A DNA stretch of 64,000 bases from Auriscalpium vulgare. Taxonomy: Eukaryota > Basidiomycota > Agaricomycetes > Russulales > Auriscalpiaceae. Below the pieces are notes generated by a model. It searched no databases. It was given only the letters and a program-made list of their open reading frames with translations, and was not told the origin of the DNA. Positions 1 to 9,684 of this stretch are shown here, piece by piece (the stretch's first letter is position 1; each line of letters starts with the position of its first letter). The DNA is taken from the NCBI GenBank assembly GCA_019915015.1, contig JAHBBC010000002.1, positions 2,976,001 to 3,040,000 on the forward strand. Reading direction: 5' to 3'. The position numbers and the translations under genes were made by a program.

Positions 1-2
1 GA

Positions 3-1478
3 CAGCTGGAAAAGCTAGGCACTTACGTCAAAATCGAGCTTCCTGCAGATCGCGATCCAGTTGGCTGCAAATGGGTGCTACGTACGAAACGCGACACGGA
101 TGGCAACATAATAAAATACAAAGCACGTCTGGTCGCACAGGGGTTCTCACAGATACCGGGAATCGATTTCTTCGAAACATATTCCCCTGTGGTACGACTG
201 GAGACTTTGCGAATGCTATTCGCGATCGGCGCCAAATATGATCTCGAGATTCACGTTGTTGACGTCGTCGGCGCTTATCTAAACGGCGAGCTCAAAGAAG
301 AAATCTATATGAAACAGCCGCCGGGATACGACGACGGGACGGGACGAGTACTGCAGCTACTCAAATCTATTTACGGGCTCAAGCAAGCTGGCCGAGTCTG
401 GAACGATCTACTCGACGCAATTTTTGCGGAGCTAGGGTTCACTCGACTGTTCTCGGACCAGTGTGTATACATCAGACAGCAAGGCAACGATCTGTGGATC
501 GTGGCAGTGCATGTTGATGATATGCCAATTCTAGCAACAGGCACGGAAGCTATGCGCACCATCAAAGAAGAGCTCAAATCGAAATTCGAGATCTCAGATC
601 TCGGCGAGATCCGACAAGTCGTCGGGCTCGAAGTCATTCGAGATCGCAAGCAAGGCACATTGAAGATCTCACAGAAATCATTCATTCGGCGCATACTCGA
701 GCGCTTCGGGATGCCCAACGCGACACCAGTCGCAACACCTCTGGACCACAACGTGAAGCTCACGAAGGTTACGGAGATAGCGGAGACATCATTCCGATCC
801 AATTATCAATCGGCGATCGGATCTCTCATGTATCCTGCAATCGGCACTCGCCCTGACATTGCATTCGCAGTGCAATTCCTTAGTCAATTTAATTCTAATC
901 CGGGTCCCGAGCACTGGACAGCAGTCAAGCGCGTCATGCGCTACCTCAAAGGGACGGAGGACTTGGGAATCGTGTACGGCGGAGAAACCACGGAGAAGCG
1001 AGGCATAGTTACCAGCCTCGAGGCTTACTCGGATGCCGATTGGGGAGGAAATTTGGATGACAGGAGGTCAACTTCCGGTTACGTCTTCAAGATCGCGGGA
1101 GGCCCGATCTCTTGGAGTTCGAAGAAGCAACCGACAGTTGCCATATCCAGTATGGAAGCAGAGTACATGGCCCTGAGCCATGCGGCACGCGAAACGATCT
1201 GGATTCGCAGATTCCTCAGGGAATTAGGCGCGCCCATGGACGAGCCGACGCAAATCAACGTCGATAACCAGGGCACCATCAAATTTTCGCAGAATCAGAC
1301 TTTTCACGCCCGGAGCAAGCATATCGACATCCGGCATCATTTCATTCGAGACTGTATTACTTCTAACGAAGTGTCAGTTGAATACTGCGCGACCCTCGAC
1401 AATCTCGCAGACGTATTTACAAAAGCACTACCTAAGCCGCATCACCAGGAACTTGTTCAGCACTTGGGAATGCGGTAA
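3..1478 (+). CDS. Ty1/copia polyprotein, reverse transcriptase-RNase H part (5' end outside window)
   Basis: C-terminal part of a copia-type Pol. The frame is open from the first bases, so the ATG at 75 is internal; gag, protease and integrase lie off the window. An RVT_2 reverse transcriptase comes first (start KWVLRTK, then VDVVGAYLNGEL, YGLKQ), with the catalytic motif HVDDM where most copia elements have YVDDL/M. Then comes RNase H (DADWGGNLDDRRSTSGY, SSMEAEYMALS) and the usual end (LADVFTKALPK). There is no stop or frameshift in about 490 residues. A purine-rich tract and LTR follow directly. Family assignment is secure; activity cannot be judged without the 5' half. Confidence 0.95.
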   Translation, partial: QLEKLGTYVKIELPADRDPVGCKWVLRTKRDTDGNIIKYKARLVAQGFSQIPGIDFFETYSPVVRLETLRMLFAIGAKYDLEIHVVDVVGAYLNGELKEEIYMKQPPGYDDGTGRVLQLLKSIYGLKQAGRVWNDLLDAIFAELGFTRLFSDQCVYIRQQGNDLWIVAVHVDDMPILATGTEAMRTIKEELKSKFEISDLGEIRQVVGLEVIRDRKQGTLKISQKSFIRRILERFGMPNATPVATPLDHNVKLTKVTEIAETSFRSNYQSAIGSLMYPAIGTRPDIAFAVQFLSQFNSNPGPEHWTAVKRVMRYLKGTEDLGIVYGGETTEKRGIVTSLEAYSDADWGGNLDDRRSTSGYVFKIAGGPISWSSKKQPTVAISSMEAEYMALSHAARETIWIRRFLRELGAPMDEPTQINVDNQGTIKFSQNQTFHARSKHIDIRHHFIRDCITSNEVSVEYCATLDNLADVFTKALPKPHHQELVQHLGMR

Positions 1479-1496
1479 TCGGGAGTCGAGGGGGAG

Positions 1497-1694
1497 TGTT
1501 GTAGTTAGTGGGAGAAGCCACTCGGCGACTCCCGAACATACTAGATTAGATTACTAAGTACAGTAGATAAGCGAATTCCTAGTCATAGGAATATTCCAGT
1601 AGTCTTGTACTTAGGTATAAAGGCTCGCGTTCAGGAGCCGGAATAAATCAATCTTATTCTCTATTTTACTCGCTCTCTACTTGTTTATTCTACA
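1497..1694 (+). repeat. 3' LTR of the copia element
   Basis: A purine-rich tract (1481-1496) directly precedes TGTTGTAG, and the segment ends TTCTACA, giving short inverted termini (TGTTGTAG / CTACA). Inside are a TATA-like GTATAAAGG near 1615 and AATAAA near 1643, as expected for promoter and polyadenylation signals. About 198 bp. The 5' LTR is outside the window, so the outer edge rests on the terminal motif only. Confidence 0.75.
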
Positions 1695-3079
1695 AGGAGG
1701 GACTCGCGCAGGAAGGCACACTTAAGAGTTAATCGGGTGGCACGCAGGTGCCCGAGGTGTGCACCACAGTGCTAGCATGAGTGTAGGAAGAAAAGGAATG
1801 CTCTGGGCATGTTGAGGTGCAATGTATGCGCGTTGAGATTTCTCCGTTCGCATGCCGTGCCAGGCGGCATGAAATTGCAAGCGGACTGCATCCGTGTCAT
1901 CCTCGCGGAAGGGATGTGTGCCCTGTAGTGACATGGCAGCGTGCGCGCAGAGTTGAGAGCGCCGCACTGGTCAGACCATGAATGCAAGCGCATGAAAGTA
2001 ATAATAAGCAGAGTAGTAGATAGTCTGCATAAATCTCGCACCGAGATCATAGAGCGCAAGCGTCGCTGGCCTGGGAACACGGGCTTGACACGCATCCTTG
2101 CGCAGCCAACCGTACGTGCATCCACTGTACATTCCTCCATTGTTGCGCTTCCCAGAGCTGTGCATACATGCTTGTGGACGCGATGCCGGGATCGCCGCAT
2201 GTAAGTCCATGCCGCCGGTGAGTGTCTTACTACCGCCTCATGTGTGCTTCTCCACCCGCACACCCCGCAGAAGCATGCAATCGGCACACTGCGCTCCCAC
2301 CAAATGGGGCCCAAGTGCGAGGGCGAGGGCTGAGCTCCCAAGAGGGCGACGGAAGCGACGACGAGGACGACTAGGCGCCCGCCGTGCCCAGCCGCACGCC
2401 GCGCAAGGTGATTGACGTCGCCCCGGCTGATGACATCTATGCGCCGGCGCCGCAGGCATCATCGCCCGAGTCGACGCCGACGCTCACACCTGCCGGCACT
2501 GCAGCGTCGTGCTCGAAGGCCGCCCGCGACCCCCGGATTAAGCTTATGTACCCGCGCACGGCACGTCCACACTCGAGCTGCTCGAGACGGCGCGCAAACG
2601 CGGCGCCGATGTTCCCGCAGGTGTCATGGACACTTTCCGCGCTGCAGCGCTTGCTCAACAGCCGCGACCTCTCTGTGCGGACAGGTGCTTCATTTTCCTT
2701 CAATGTCAACACGCTCGGTACGTGCCAGCGCGATGACGCGAGAGTGAAGCTGACTGCACTCACTTTGCAGGAGCGGTGCGGCAAGCACAACGCGATCTGC
2801 TGGCGTCGCGTTTGGCTTGCGCTGTGATGTCGCGCTCCTTGTGGACCGCGTAGCTCACAGCTGGGTGTGCGAGGTCGCCCGCGCGGCTCTTCGGGCAGGG
2901 CACACCGTGCTCCTCAGGCAGTCTTGCTTTGTTAGGAAACTTGTCTGATTTCCTGGCAAGAAACATTTTGTGCAAGCAAGGGTGGCGGGTGTGTGTTTGT
3001 AGCAGGGAAGGGCTCCGAATATATGTACAGTGAAGAGCTCGGGATATATGTACAGGCAAGATATAATGAGTAGGGTATG
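1695..3079. other. No clear gene; possible decayed coding stretch near 2.34-2.56 kb
   Basis: No ORF here looks like a conserved protein. On the plus strand about 2340-2560 reads as an acidic then proline/serine-rich segment (DGSDDEDD, stop, APAVPSRTPRK, VIDVAPADDIYAPAP) interrupted by one TAG, which could be a relic of a disordered protein. I cannot assign it. The rest shows no repeats or RNA genes that I can support. Confidence 0.3.
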
Positions 3080-3720
3080 TCACAGTACAAAGGCAGATGC
3101 AAGAAAAGACAGTGCGCACGCAAGAGCAATGATGAAGACCCCGCAAGAAAGGTAGCTGTTGGCGGCCATGAACCCTGGCGTGCTCAAGGCCTGCAAATCA
3201 ATGGGCGGCAGTGTGAGGCGTCTGAAAGAACCAACGGAGAGACCGGACGTACCTGATCGGCTGAAGATCCGCCGCCCGATGGCTTGAGGGAGCTCGAATC
3301 CACCGACTTCGAGTTGGCCTGTGCCCCAGCCTGAGCTCTCTCTCCCGAACCGCCCGGACTCATTGCGCCGCTTGAATCGCCACTGGCCTGCGACCTCGGC
3401 TCACAGATCACGATGATCGGGGGGCGCGGGGGGTTTTCAGCCCGAAAGGCAGCTGAGCCCGCCGCAACATCTTCGTCTGCTGTGGCCCCGTTGTTGCGGA
3501 AGGTGCGTTCCGAAGAGGAGAGAACGCGGATGGGGTTGCGCACGATGGTGGTGGAGTCCTGCCTCCTGGCAGAAGGGTGGGACAGGAAAACACTGACGAA
3601 GACGTTCTGCAATGCTTTAGAGAGCGATGAGCAGGCATAAGCTGTGTTACTCACCATATCCCATGCTGCCGTTACTTCTGGCGGAGCCGTGATGTTGACG
3701 ACGACGGGCTGGGTCGACAT
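3080..3720 (-). CDS. Small low-complexity protein with C-terminal membrane anchor
   Basis: Three-exon model: 3720-3655, 3606-3253, 3190-3080, with 48- and 62-nt introns (GTGAGT...GCAG, GTACGT...TGCAG), all frame-consistent; 176 residues. It begins MSTQPVVVNITAPPE, has a Ser/Gly/Pro-rich middle, and ends with a hydrophobic run of about 20 residues (CGVFIIALACALSFLASAF) just before the stop. There is no N-terminal signal peptide, so a tail-anchored topology is likely. No family recognised. It lies downstream of, and on the same strand as, the broken coiled-coil gene, and could be a 3' part of it, although an in-frame stop precedes its ATG. Confidence 0.55.
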
Positions 3721-3975
3721 GGCTGGCCTGCAGGTGGTGGCGGTTGTGAGGCAGGAGACGGAGGAGCTGCAGGCTCTTAGTCATCACTGCCGCATTGTGT
3801 GCGGATGCAGATTGGGTGCGTGCCGCCACACTTCGGACTGGATGTTCTTTGACTGCACCCAATTCAGCAGCCATCTCGCGCGCGTCAGGTCTCAAAAAAT
3901 TTGATTAAGTATTACTGTAATGTACACTGTCAAAGCCGCCGCGGATCGACTTTGCGTGCGTGTGAGGCGACGTGC

Positions 3976-5055
3976 TCAGAACACGAGCGCGTGCGTCAGG
4001 GTCTGGTAGAGCGCGTACGCGACGGGACGACGCACGACGTGCGGGCAGCAGCGACGCCTCTCTTCGGGCAAGCAAACACAGAACCTGCTAGGGCGTCAGC
4101 GCAGCGCGGCAGCGACGAGAAATTGACACGCACCTGGCAGTGTTGCGGCTGTACGGCTTGTTCGGGTCGAAGGAGCTCTCCTCGAGGGGCTTGCGTGGGG
4201 TCGTGGTGCCGCCGAGGGTGCGCCCGTTGAATTCAGCTTCGCATCCTCTCTCCAGAGATCCTTCCTGCGTTCGATGAGCTGTGCCTTCTCGTCCGCGAGC
4301 TTCGCGCGCTCGTCGCCAAGCTCCTTGACATGTGTGTGCCCATCTTCTGCGCGATCTTGCAGCGCCTTGAGCTGACCGTCCATCTTCCTCGACATGCCAC
4401 GCGCGGCCACCAGCTCCCCGCGTGTAGTCTCCAGCGCCGCGGTTAGTGCATGACCGTGCGCCTCGATCGACGAAACCTCTTGCTTGAGATGGGCGTCTCG
4501 CTCTGCGAGCATGCGGATCCGTTTCACGTGTCCGCGCTTTGCGTACAGGGCGTCCAATTTGCCCCTCGACTCGTCGAGCGCCCAGCGCTGGTCCGTCTCC
4601 ACGACGCGCCTCCCACTCCGGAAGCAGCTCTGCGAGCTCATGCTCCTTCGCGTCGAGGGCTGCATGGTGGTGTCTCGACAGGATCCGCTCGCTGGGGTTG
4701 CCGACGCGGACAATTGTCCGCGCGCTTCCAGACGTTGAACCGCGTGCAGAGGAGGAGAGTTGAGGCTGGCGAGAACTGGGGAGATTGGCTGGAGTAGATA
4801 GTCAGTCATAGGCAATGTCATCAACCATGAGCAGACGCACCTTAGCTTTTGAACGTGCACGCTAGGCCGCTGGGCCGTGTGCGCGCCCTCTTCGCCTGTG
4901 TCCCACACGTAGCTCGCGCCCACCTCGAGGTCCTTCCGCACCCACCGCGAGCCTCGTCCTCTCAGAGTTGACCACAGCCGCGGCGCCCCCTCGCCGCGGT
5001 AGCACGGGTACGGGCGCAGCCGCTGCTTTTTGTGGTCCCAGATGGGCTGTGGCAT
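3976..5055 (-). pseudogene. Coiled-coil protein gene with two frame breaks
   Basis: Coding character is strong but frames switch. Exon 1 starts MPQPIWDHKKQRLRPYP and runs to a donor near 4842. After an intron the frame reads SARTIVRVGNPSERILSRHH and AKEHELAELLPEWEARR. Near 4600 it must shift by one base to continue as a long coiled coil (VETDQRWALDESRG, KLADEKAQLIERRKDL). A second one-base shift near 4230 restores EFNGRTLGGTTTPRKPLEES, followed by a 49-nt intron and a short last exon ending at 3976. Two independent single-base shifts in otherwise preserved sequence suggest a recent pseudogene or assembly errors. Function unknown. Confidence 0.5.
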
Positions 5056-5219
5056 CGAACCTGGCCGACGCGAATGTGTTGTATCTGCGGGGCGTGGGAT
5101 AGATGGGAAGCGAAGGAAGTGGATGAGAGGGAAGGGGCGTACTGCGGATGGAATGAGAGCGATGACGGAGACGTGGTCGACCTCGTCGATCGTCTGCCGA
5201 TGGCACTTGAACTCATTCC

Positions 5220-5690
5220 TCAGGCATGTTGAAAGGAGGCAGTTGCGACGACGAGGGCATCGTTAACCGCGTCCATGGAGTAGACGCGCCCGCGGAGGTC
5301 CTGCGAGGATGTCTGCAAGGATGTCTGCGGAGTCGCGACGCGGGTACTGTATGGGCCCATGAGCCCGAGATGGTTGTATCTGCGCAGACGATGAGCAGTC
5401 TGACAGAGCATATCACAGGATGTCACGCACTGCGTTCCTGCAAGTGGGTGAGGCTGGACACCGAGTCCGCGTGCTGCCCGAGGATCCGGAGGTTGATCTT
5501 CTCCAACTCGAGCTCCAGCATAGCAAACCACATACAGGCGGATGCACGGGCGCAGTTGCTCGCGGACGCGATCGGCGATGCGACAAGGCGGGGGCGATTG
5601 GGCGCCTGTGGGCTAGGTATAAGCGCTGGGCGCCGGGCCGACGCCGAGCGCCGAGAGTCGAGACCAGCCACCAGAGCCTGCAAGTAGAAC
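5220..5690 (-). pseudogene. Degraded coding fragment, unknown family
   Basis: Two segments look protein-coding but in different frames: LELELEKINLRILGQHADSV (about 5440-5510) and GPYSTRVATPQTSLQTSSQD running to a stop at 5220. A 51-nt intron-like spacer (GTGCGT...GCGCAG) lies between them, but the frames do not join. It may be the 3' end of a gene that has decayed. No homology recognised. Confidence 0.3.
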
Positions 5691-6731
5691 TTTGCTTACG
5701 CTGAACTCGTGACCCAAATCTCAGCTCTCGCGCCTCAAACCAACCTCAAACCAGAACTCAAGTTATTCCGTGAAAATGACAGTTATACTATCGATCAGCG
5801 TAATTCTCAATGCTGCTGCGCATTTTCAGGCTACGAGTACATTACCACACTTTCCCTTTCATTTGTATTCGATTTGGAAGGACCTGGGAGCGAAGAATTA
5901 TTAGTGGCTTAGATTGTCCTAGAAAATGCACGCAGTCACAACTGCCATTGACGCCGTACTGTGGCCATTGACGCCTGGACAAGCTGCTGATGAAACCGGC
6001 CGTCAACGCCGAGTACAAGCGAGTACGTAGTTTTAGTAGCCAGGCACACAATCCGAACTTTAGCCCTGATTGATCCGAATCAGGGCTGTGCAAAACTTTG
6101 TTCCTTATGTGCCATATTTGTAGTGTTGATGCGCCTATGTTTGGTTGTGTTTGAGTCGTTGATGCGACACAGTTTGGTCTTGTTTGTACCATGTTGAACT
6201 CTGCAGCTGCGCCGCTGGCAGCCTCTTGCCCTGCCACACCCACCATCCAATCTCCCTCCCTCCCTTCTGTGCTCCTCTGCTCTTAGCACTTACAGCAGTG
6301 TGCTTCTAGAGAGCTCAGGTGAGCGTCTTCTTTGCTGCATGTGGCTTGTACAACGTCATTCCTGGCGTCTAGCTTCTGGGACATCTCAACATGGCTGATT
6401 CTCTTGACACAGATGCGATGGCTGTACATTCCCTTCTGTGAAGCTCAGATGAGTCTTTCTTGTTGAGCAAGCCTGGCGCTGCTAACTGTGTTTCTTCAGC
6501 CACTGCAGGTAGGTTCCCTCCCGAACGCCTAGGTGAGCCTCCCTTTCGCCACACGCGTCTTGCATTGCTGACCGCGCTCCCCCCGAGGGTGGGCCGTCGA
6601 CCTGCGATGCACGTCACTCTTGCTGCAGGGTCTCTTCCCGGCAGGTCGACGCCGATGCCTCACAACCTCAGGCAAGTCTTTCATGCAGACGTAACGCCGC
6701 CACGCTGACCGCCGTCGCTATTGGTTTCTTT
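5691..6731. other. Non-coding stretch with one dispersed-repeat copy
   Basis: No gene seen. The piece at about 5819-5912 is a diverged inverted match to about 55890-55985: both contain the words AGGCTACGA.TACATTA and CATTTGTATTCG/CATCTGTATTCG followed by TTTGGAAGG. It is the only repeat I can recognise here. Confidence 0.45.
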
Positions 6732-8100
6732 TTGGAGCGGGCACTCGTCACGCTGCGTGTGGCCGCAAGGGCTACGTCCCTGCGGCGCCCCGGGGCCTGC
6801 AGCATCTGCGCACGGCGCACCCGGCTCAGAGCGCTTCGCGCGCGGCCAGCCACCTTTCTAGCCGCTGTGCGCGGCAAGCAGCTCTCCATGGAGGCGCTCT
6901 CGACGTCACAGGGGAGATGTCCCTGCAGTGGCGCGAGGCTTGCTGCATATGCACAGCGCAACCGGCTCGACATGTTCTGCATGCGGCCACCCGCACATAT
7001 CTGCTGTGCGCGGCAGGTGTTCTCGACGGAGGCGCCCTCGCGGTCGCGGGGGAAATGTCCCTGCGGCGGCCCGAGGCCTGCTGCGTCTGCGTGCGGCGCA
7101 CCCGGCTCGACATGCTCTGCGTGCGGCCGCCCCACCTCTAGCCGTTGCGTGCGGCAGGCGTCCTCAATGGAGGCGCCCTCGCGGTCGCGGGGGAGATGTC
7201 CCTGCGGCGGCCCGAGGCCTGCTGCGACTGCGCGCGGCGCACCCGGCTCGACATGCCCTGCGTGCGGCCACCCCACCTCTAGCCGTTGCGTGCGGCAGGC
7301 GTCCTCAATGGAGGCGCCCTCGCGGTCGCGGGGGAGATGTCCCTGCGGCGGCCCGAGGCCTGCTGCGACTGCGCGCGGCGCACCCGGCTCGACATGCCCT
7401 GCGTGCGGCCACCCCACCTCTAGCCGTTGCGTGCGGCAGGCGTCCTCAATGGAGGCGCCCTCGCGGTCGCGGGGGAGATGTCCCTGCGGCGGCCCGAGGC
7501 CTGCTGCGACTGCGCGCGGCGCACCCGGCTCGACATGCCCTGCGTGCGGCCACCCCACCTCTAGCCGTTGCGTGCGGCAGGCGTCCTCAATGGAGGCGCC
7601 CTCGCGGTCGCGGGGGAAATGTCCCTGCGGCGGCCCGAGGCCTGCTGCGACTGCGCGCGGCGCACCCGGCTCGACATGCTCTGCGTGCGGCCACCCCACC
7701 TCTAGCCGTTGCGTGCGGCAGGCGTCCTCGATGGAGGCGCCCTCGCGGTCGCGGGGGAGATGTCCCTGCGGCGGCCCGAGGCCTGCTGCGACTGCGCGCG
7801 GCGCACCCGGCTCGACATGCTCTGCGTGCGGCCACCCCACCTCTAGCCGTTGCGTGCGGCAGGCGTCCTCAATGGAGGCGCCCTCGCGGTCGCGGGGGAA
7901 ATGTCCCTGCGGCGGCCCGAGGCCTGCTGCGACTGCGCGTACGCGCGGCGCTGTCGGCTCGACATGCTCTGCATGCGGCCGCCCGCGCATGCTCAGGGGG
8001 CGCGGCAAGTAGTCTCTACGGAGGCGCACTCGAAGTCACGGGGGAGATGTCCCTGCGGTGGCCCGAGGCTTGCTCGCTCACCCGCGGCCTGGCCCTCTAG
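6732..8100. repeat. 141-bp GC-rich minisatellite array
   Basis: Near-identical units start at 7141, 7282, 7423, 7564, 7705 and 7846 (period exactly 141 bp), with more diverged units on both sides (from about 6740, and to about 8100). Central copies differ at only a few sites (for example GGGGGAGATG/GGGGGAAATG). Because 141 is divisible by 3, open frames run the length of the array in two plus frames and one minus frame. I therefore treat the long ORFs (426, 390 and 453 codons) as by-products, not genes. Homogeneous centre and diverged edges fit unequal crossing-over. Weaker echoes (CCAGGCATCTCCTG) continue to about 8300. Confidence 0.9.
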
Positions 8101-8394
8101 GCGACTCTGCATTTACCCGTATGACGCCACACCAGGCATCTCCTGTATTTGTGGATGAGCCCTGGCGGCGCCTCTGCCAAGCAGCTGTACATATACACAT
8201 TTACGTAGCCGCAGTAGCACACGGGCGCCGACGCCCGCGCCCTGGAGGCACGCCTGCGCGTGCCTGTATGATGCCATACCAGGCATCTCCTGCACCAGCG
8301 ACGCACCCCCAGGGCGCCCGCGCCTAGCCTCTGTACAAGTACGCATTTAATCAGCATTAGCGCCGCTGAATGTCGGGATGCCGAGAGGGTCGCC

Positions 8395-9684
8395 ACGGCC
8401 GCGCCCTGGCACCTCAGAGGCGGCGCATCGACGCGCGGAAGCCGGTGCTCGCTGCTGAGGAGCGCGTCGAGCTCGACCTGGGCGCGCTTTTGCACGTCGG
8501 GGTACACAGAGACACGGCGTTGCAGAAAGGCGCCGGAGCAGAGACGGTCTACGGGCGCGCTGTGATCAGATGAGTGAAGAGGAGATGCAACTGAAGACGC
8601 ACTGTATCTGTGCTGCCAACATAGAGCGCGGCGCTGCACCGCTTGATCGCGTCTTCCTCTTCTGCGCCGACGGAGCGTCCGTCTCCGGGCCGGAGGTGAC
8701 AAGACGTGAACGATTCGGTGCACTTTTCCGTTGCCTGCGCGACGTCAGGATGTGTGGAGTGGAAGGGTGGAGGAGCTCACAAGCTGGGATTTAGCCCGTT
8801 CGAACAGTGCGCTGTCTGTTACGCTGAGGAGCTCTCTAAATTCACGCGCACGGCATTTGAAGTACTATACGCCGGGGAACCAGCCCGGTATATGCCGCAC
8901 TGAGACCAAGCACTTAGTCCACGAAATATTGGTGGACAGACAAATAAGACGCACTCGCAGGAACCGCATCGGCCATCCATGCACCCATCGTGTTCGCTTT
9001 CTTTCCGACCACAAACGCCTCCTCTATGAGCTTCACAAAGCTGTCCTCGTCGCCCTGCACGGTCCGCCCGTACGTGAGCTTCATAATCACCGCGCCCGCG
9101 TTGCGCCGCACGTGTGCGGCGACGTCACGCAGGCGGTCGCGCAGGCCCGTGGCTGATGAGGCTCGCGTACCCGCTCGTCGCGCGCGGCGAGAGCCCCGTG
9201 TGCAGCAGGCGGCGGTAGCGCCGGAAGCGCGGGTGCAGGGAAGAGATGGAGAAGATGGCCATCGCACGCCTGACAAGCGCGTGGGTACATGGTCGAGAAG
9301 GGCCGGTCGGAGTAGAGCGCGGAGCCTGCGTCGAGGAGATCAAGGACCGGCGGGAGCGTGTTGAGAATGAGCATGCGCTGGTGGAGGGTGCGCATGTGAA
9401 CGAGGGGGCCTGCATCGCGGGTTAGGATAGAGGCGGTAGAGAGGAGGGAGGGCGTACCATATTGTGCGGCCCAGGATGTGTACGCGAGCCATGGCTGGAC
9501 TTGCGGGAGCTGGTGCCAGTTCCCGGTGAGCAGCTTTCCCGGGGGGCCGGGTGGGTAGGGCAGGCGCGTGCATGCGAAGCAGTGGACGAGCAAGGCGGCG
9601 CACGCTGCGCCAGACAACACAAACGGCGCGTCCGTTGGAGGTGCAGGCGATGGGGAGCGTTTGGCGCTTGATCACAGGCCGCAT
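8395..9684 (-). pseudogene. Cytochrome P450 pseudogene, truncated before the haem loop
   Basis: Reads as a fungal microsomal P450 on the minus strand, but in several frames. It has the proline hinge LPYPPGPPGK with GNWHQLPQ; LLDA.SALYSDRPFSTMY; FSISSLHPRFRRYRRLLH; GAVIMKLTYGRTVQGDEDS; then helix I as EEDAIKRCSAALYVGSTDT (about 8605-8665), and YPDVQKRAQVELDALL. The sequence stops near 8.4 kb, before the ExxR motif and the cysteine-binding haem loop. At least three frame changes plus the missing 3' third make it non-functional. It resembles the CYP families expanded in wood-decay Agaricomycetes; the exact family cannot be fixed. Confidence 0.85.

Noticed and set aside
6668..8029. Long minus-strand ORF of 453 codons (and two plus-strand ORFs) in the repeat array
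   Set aside because: Open frames arise from a repeat period divisible by three; composition is that of the GC-rich repeat, no start context or family match.
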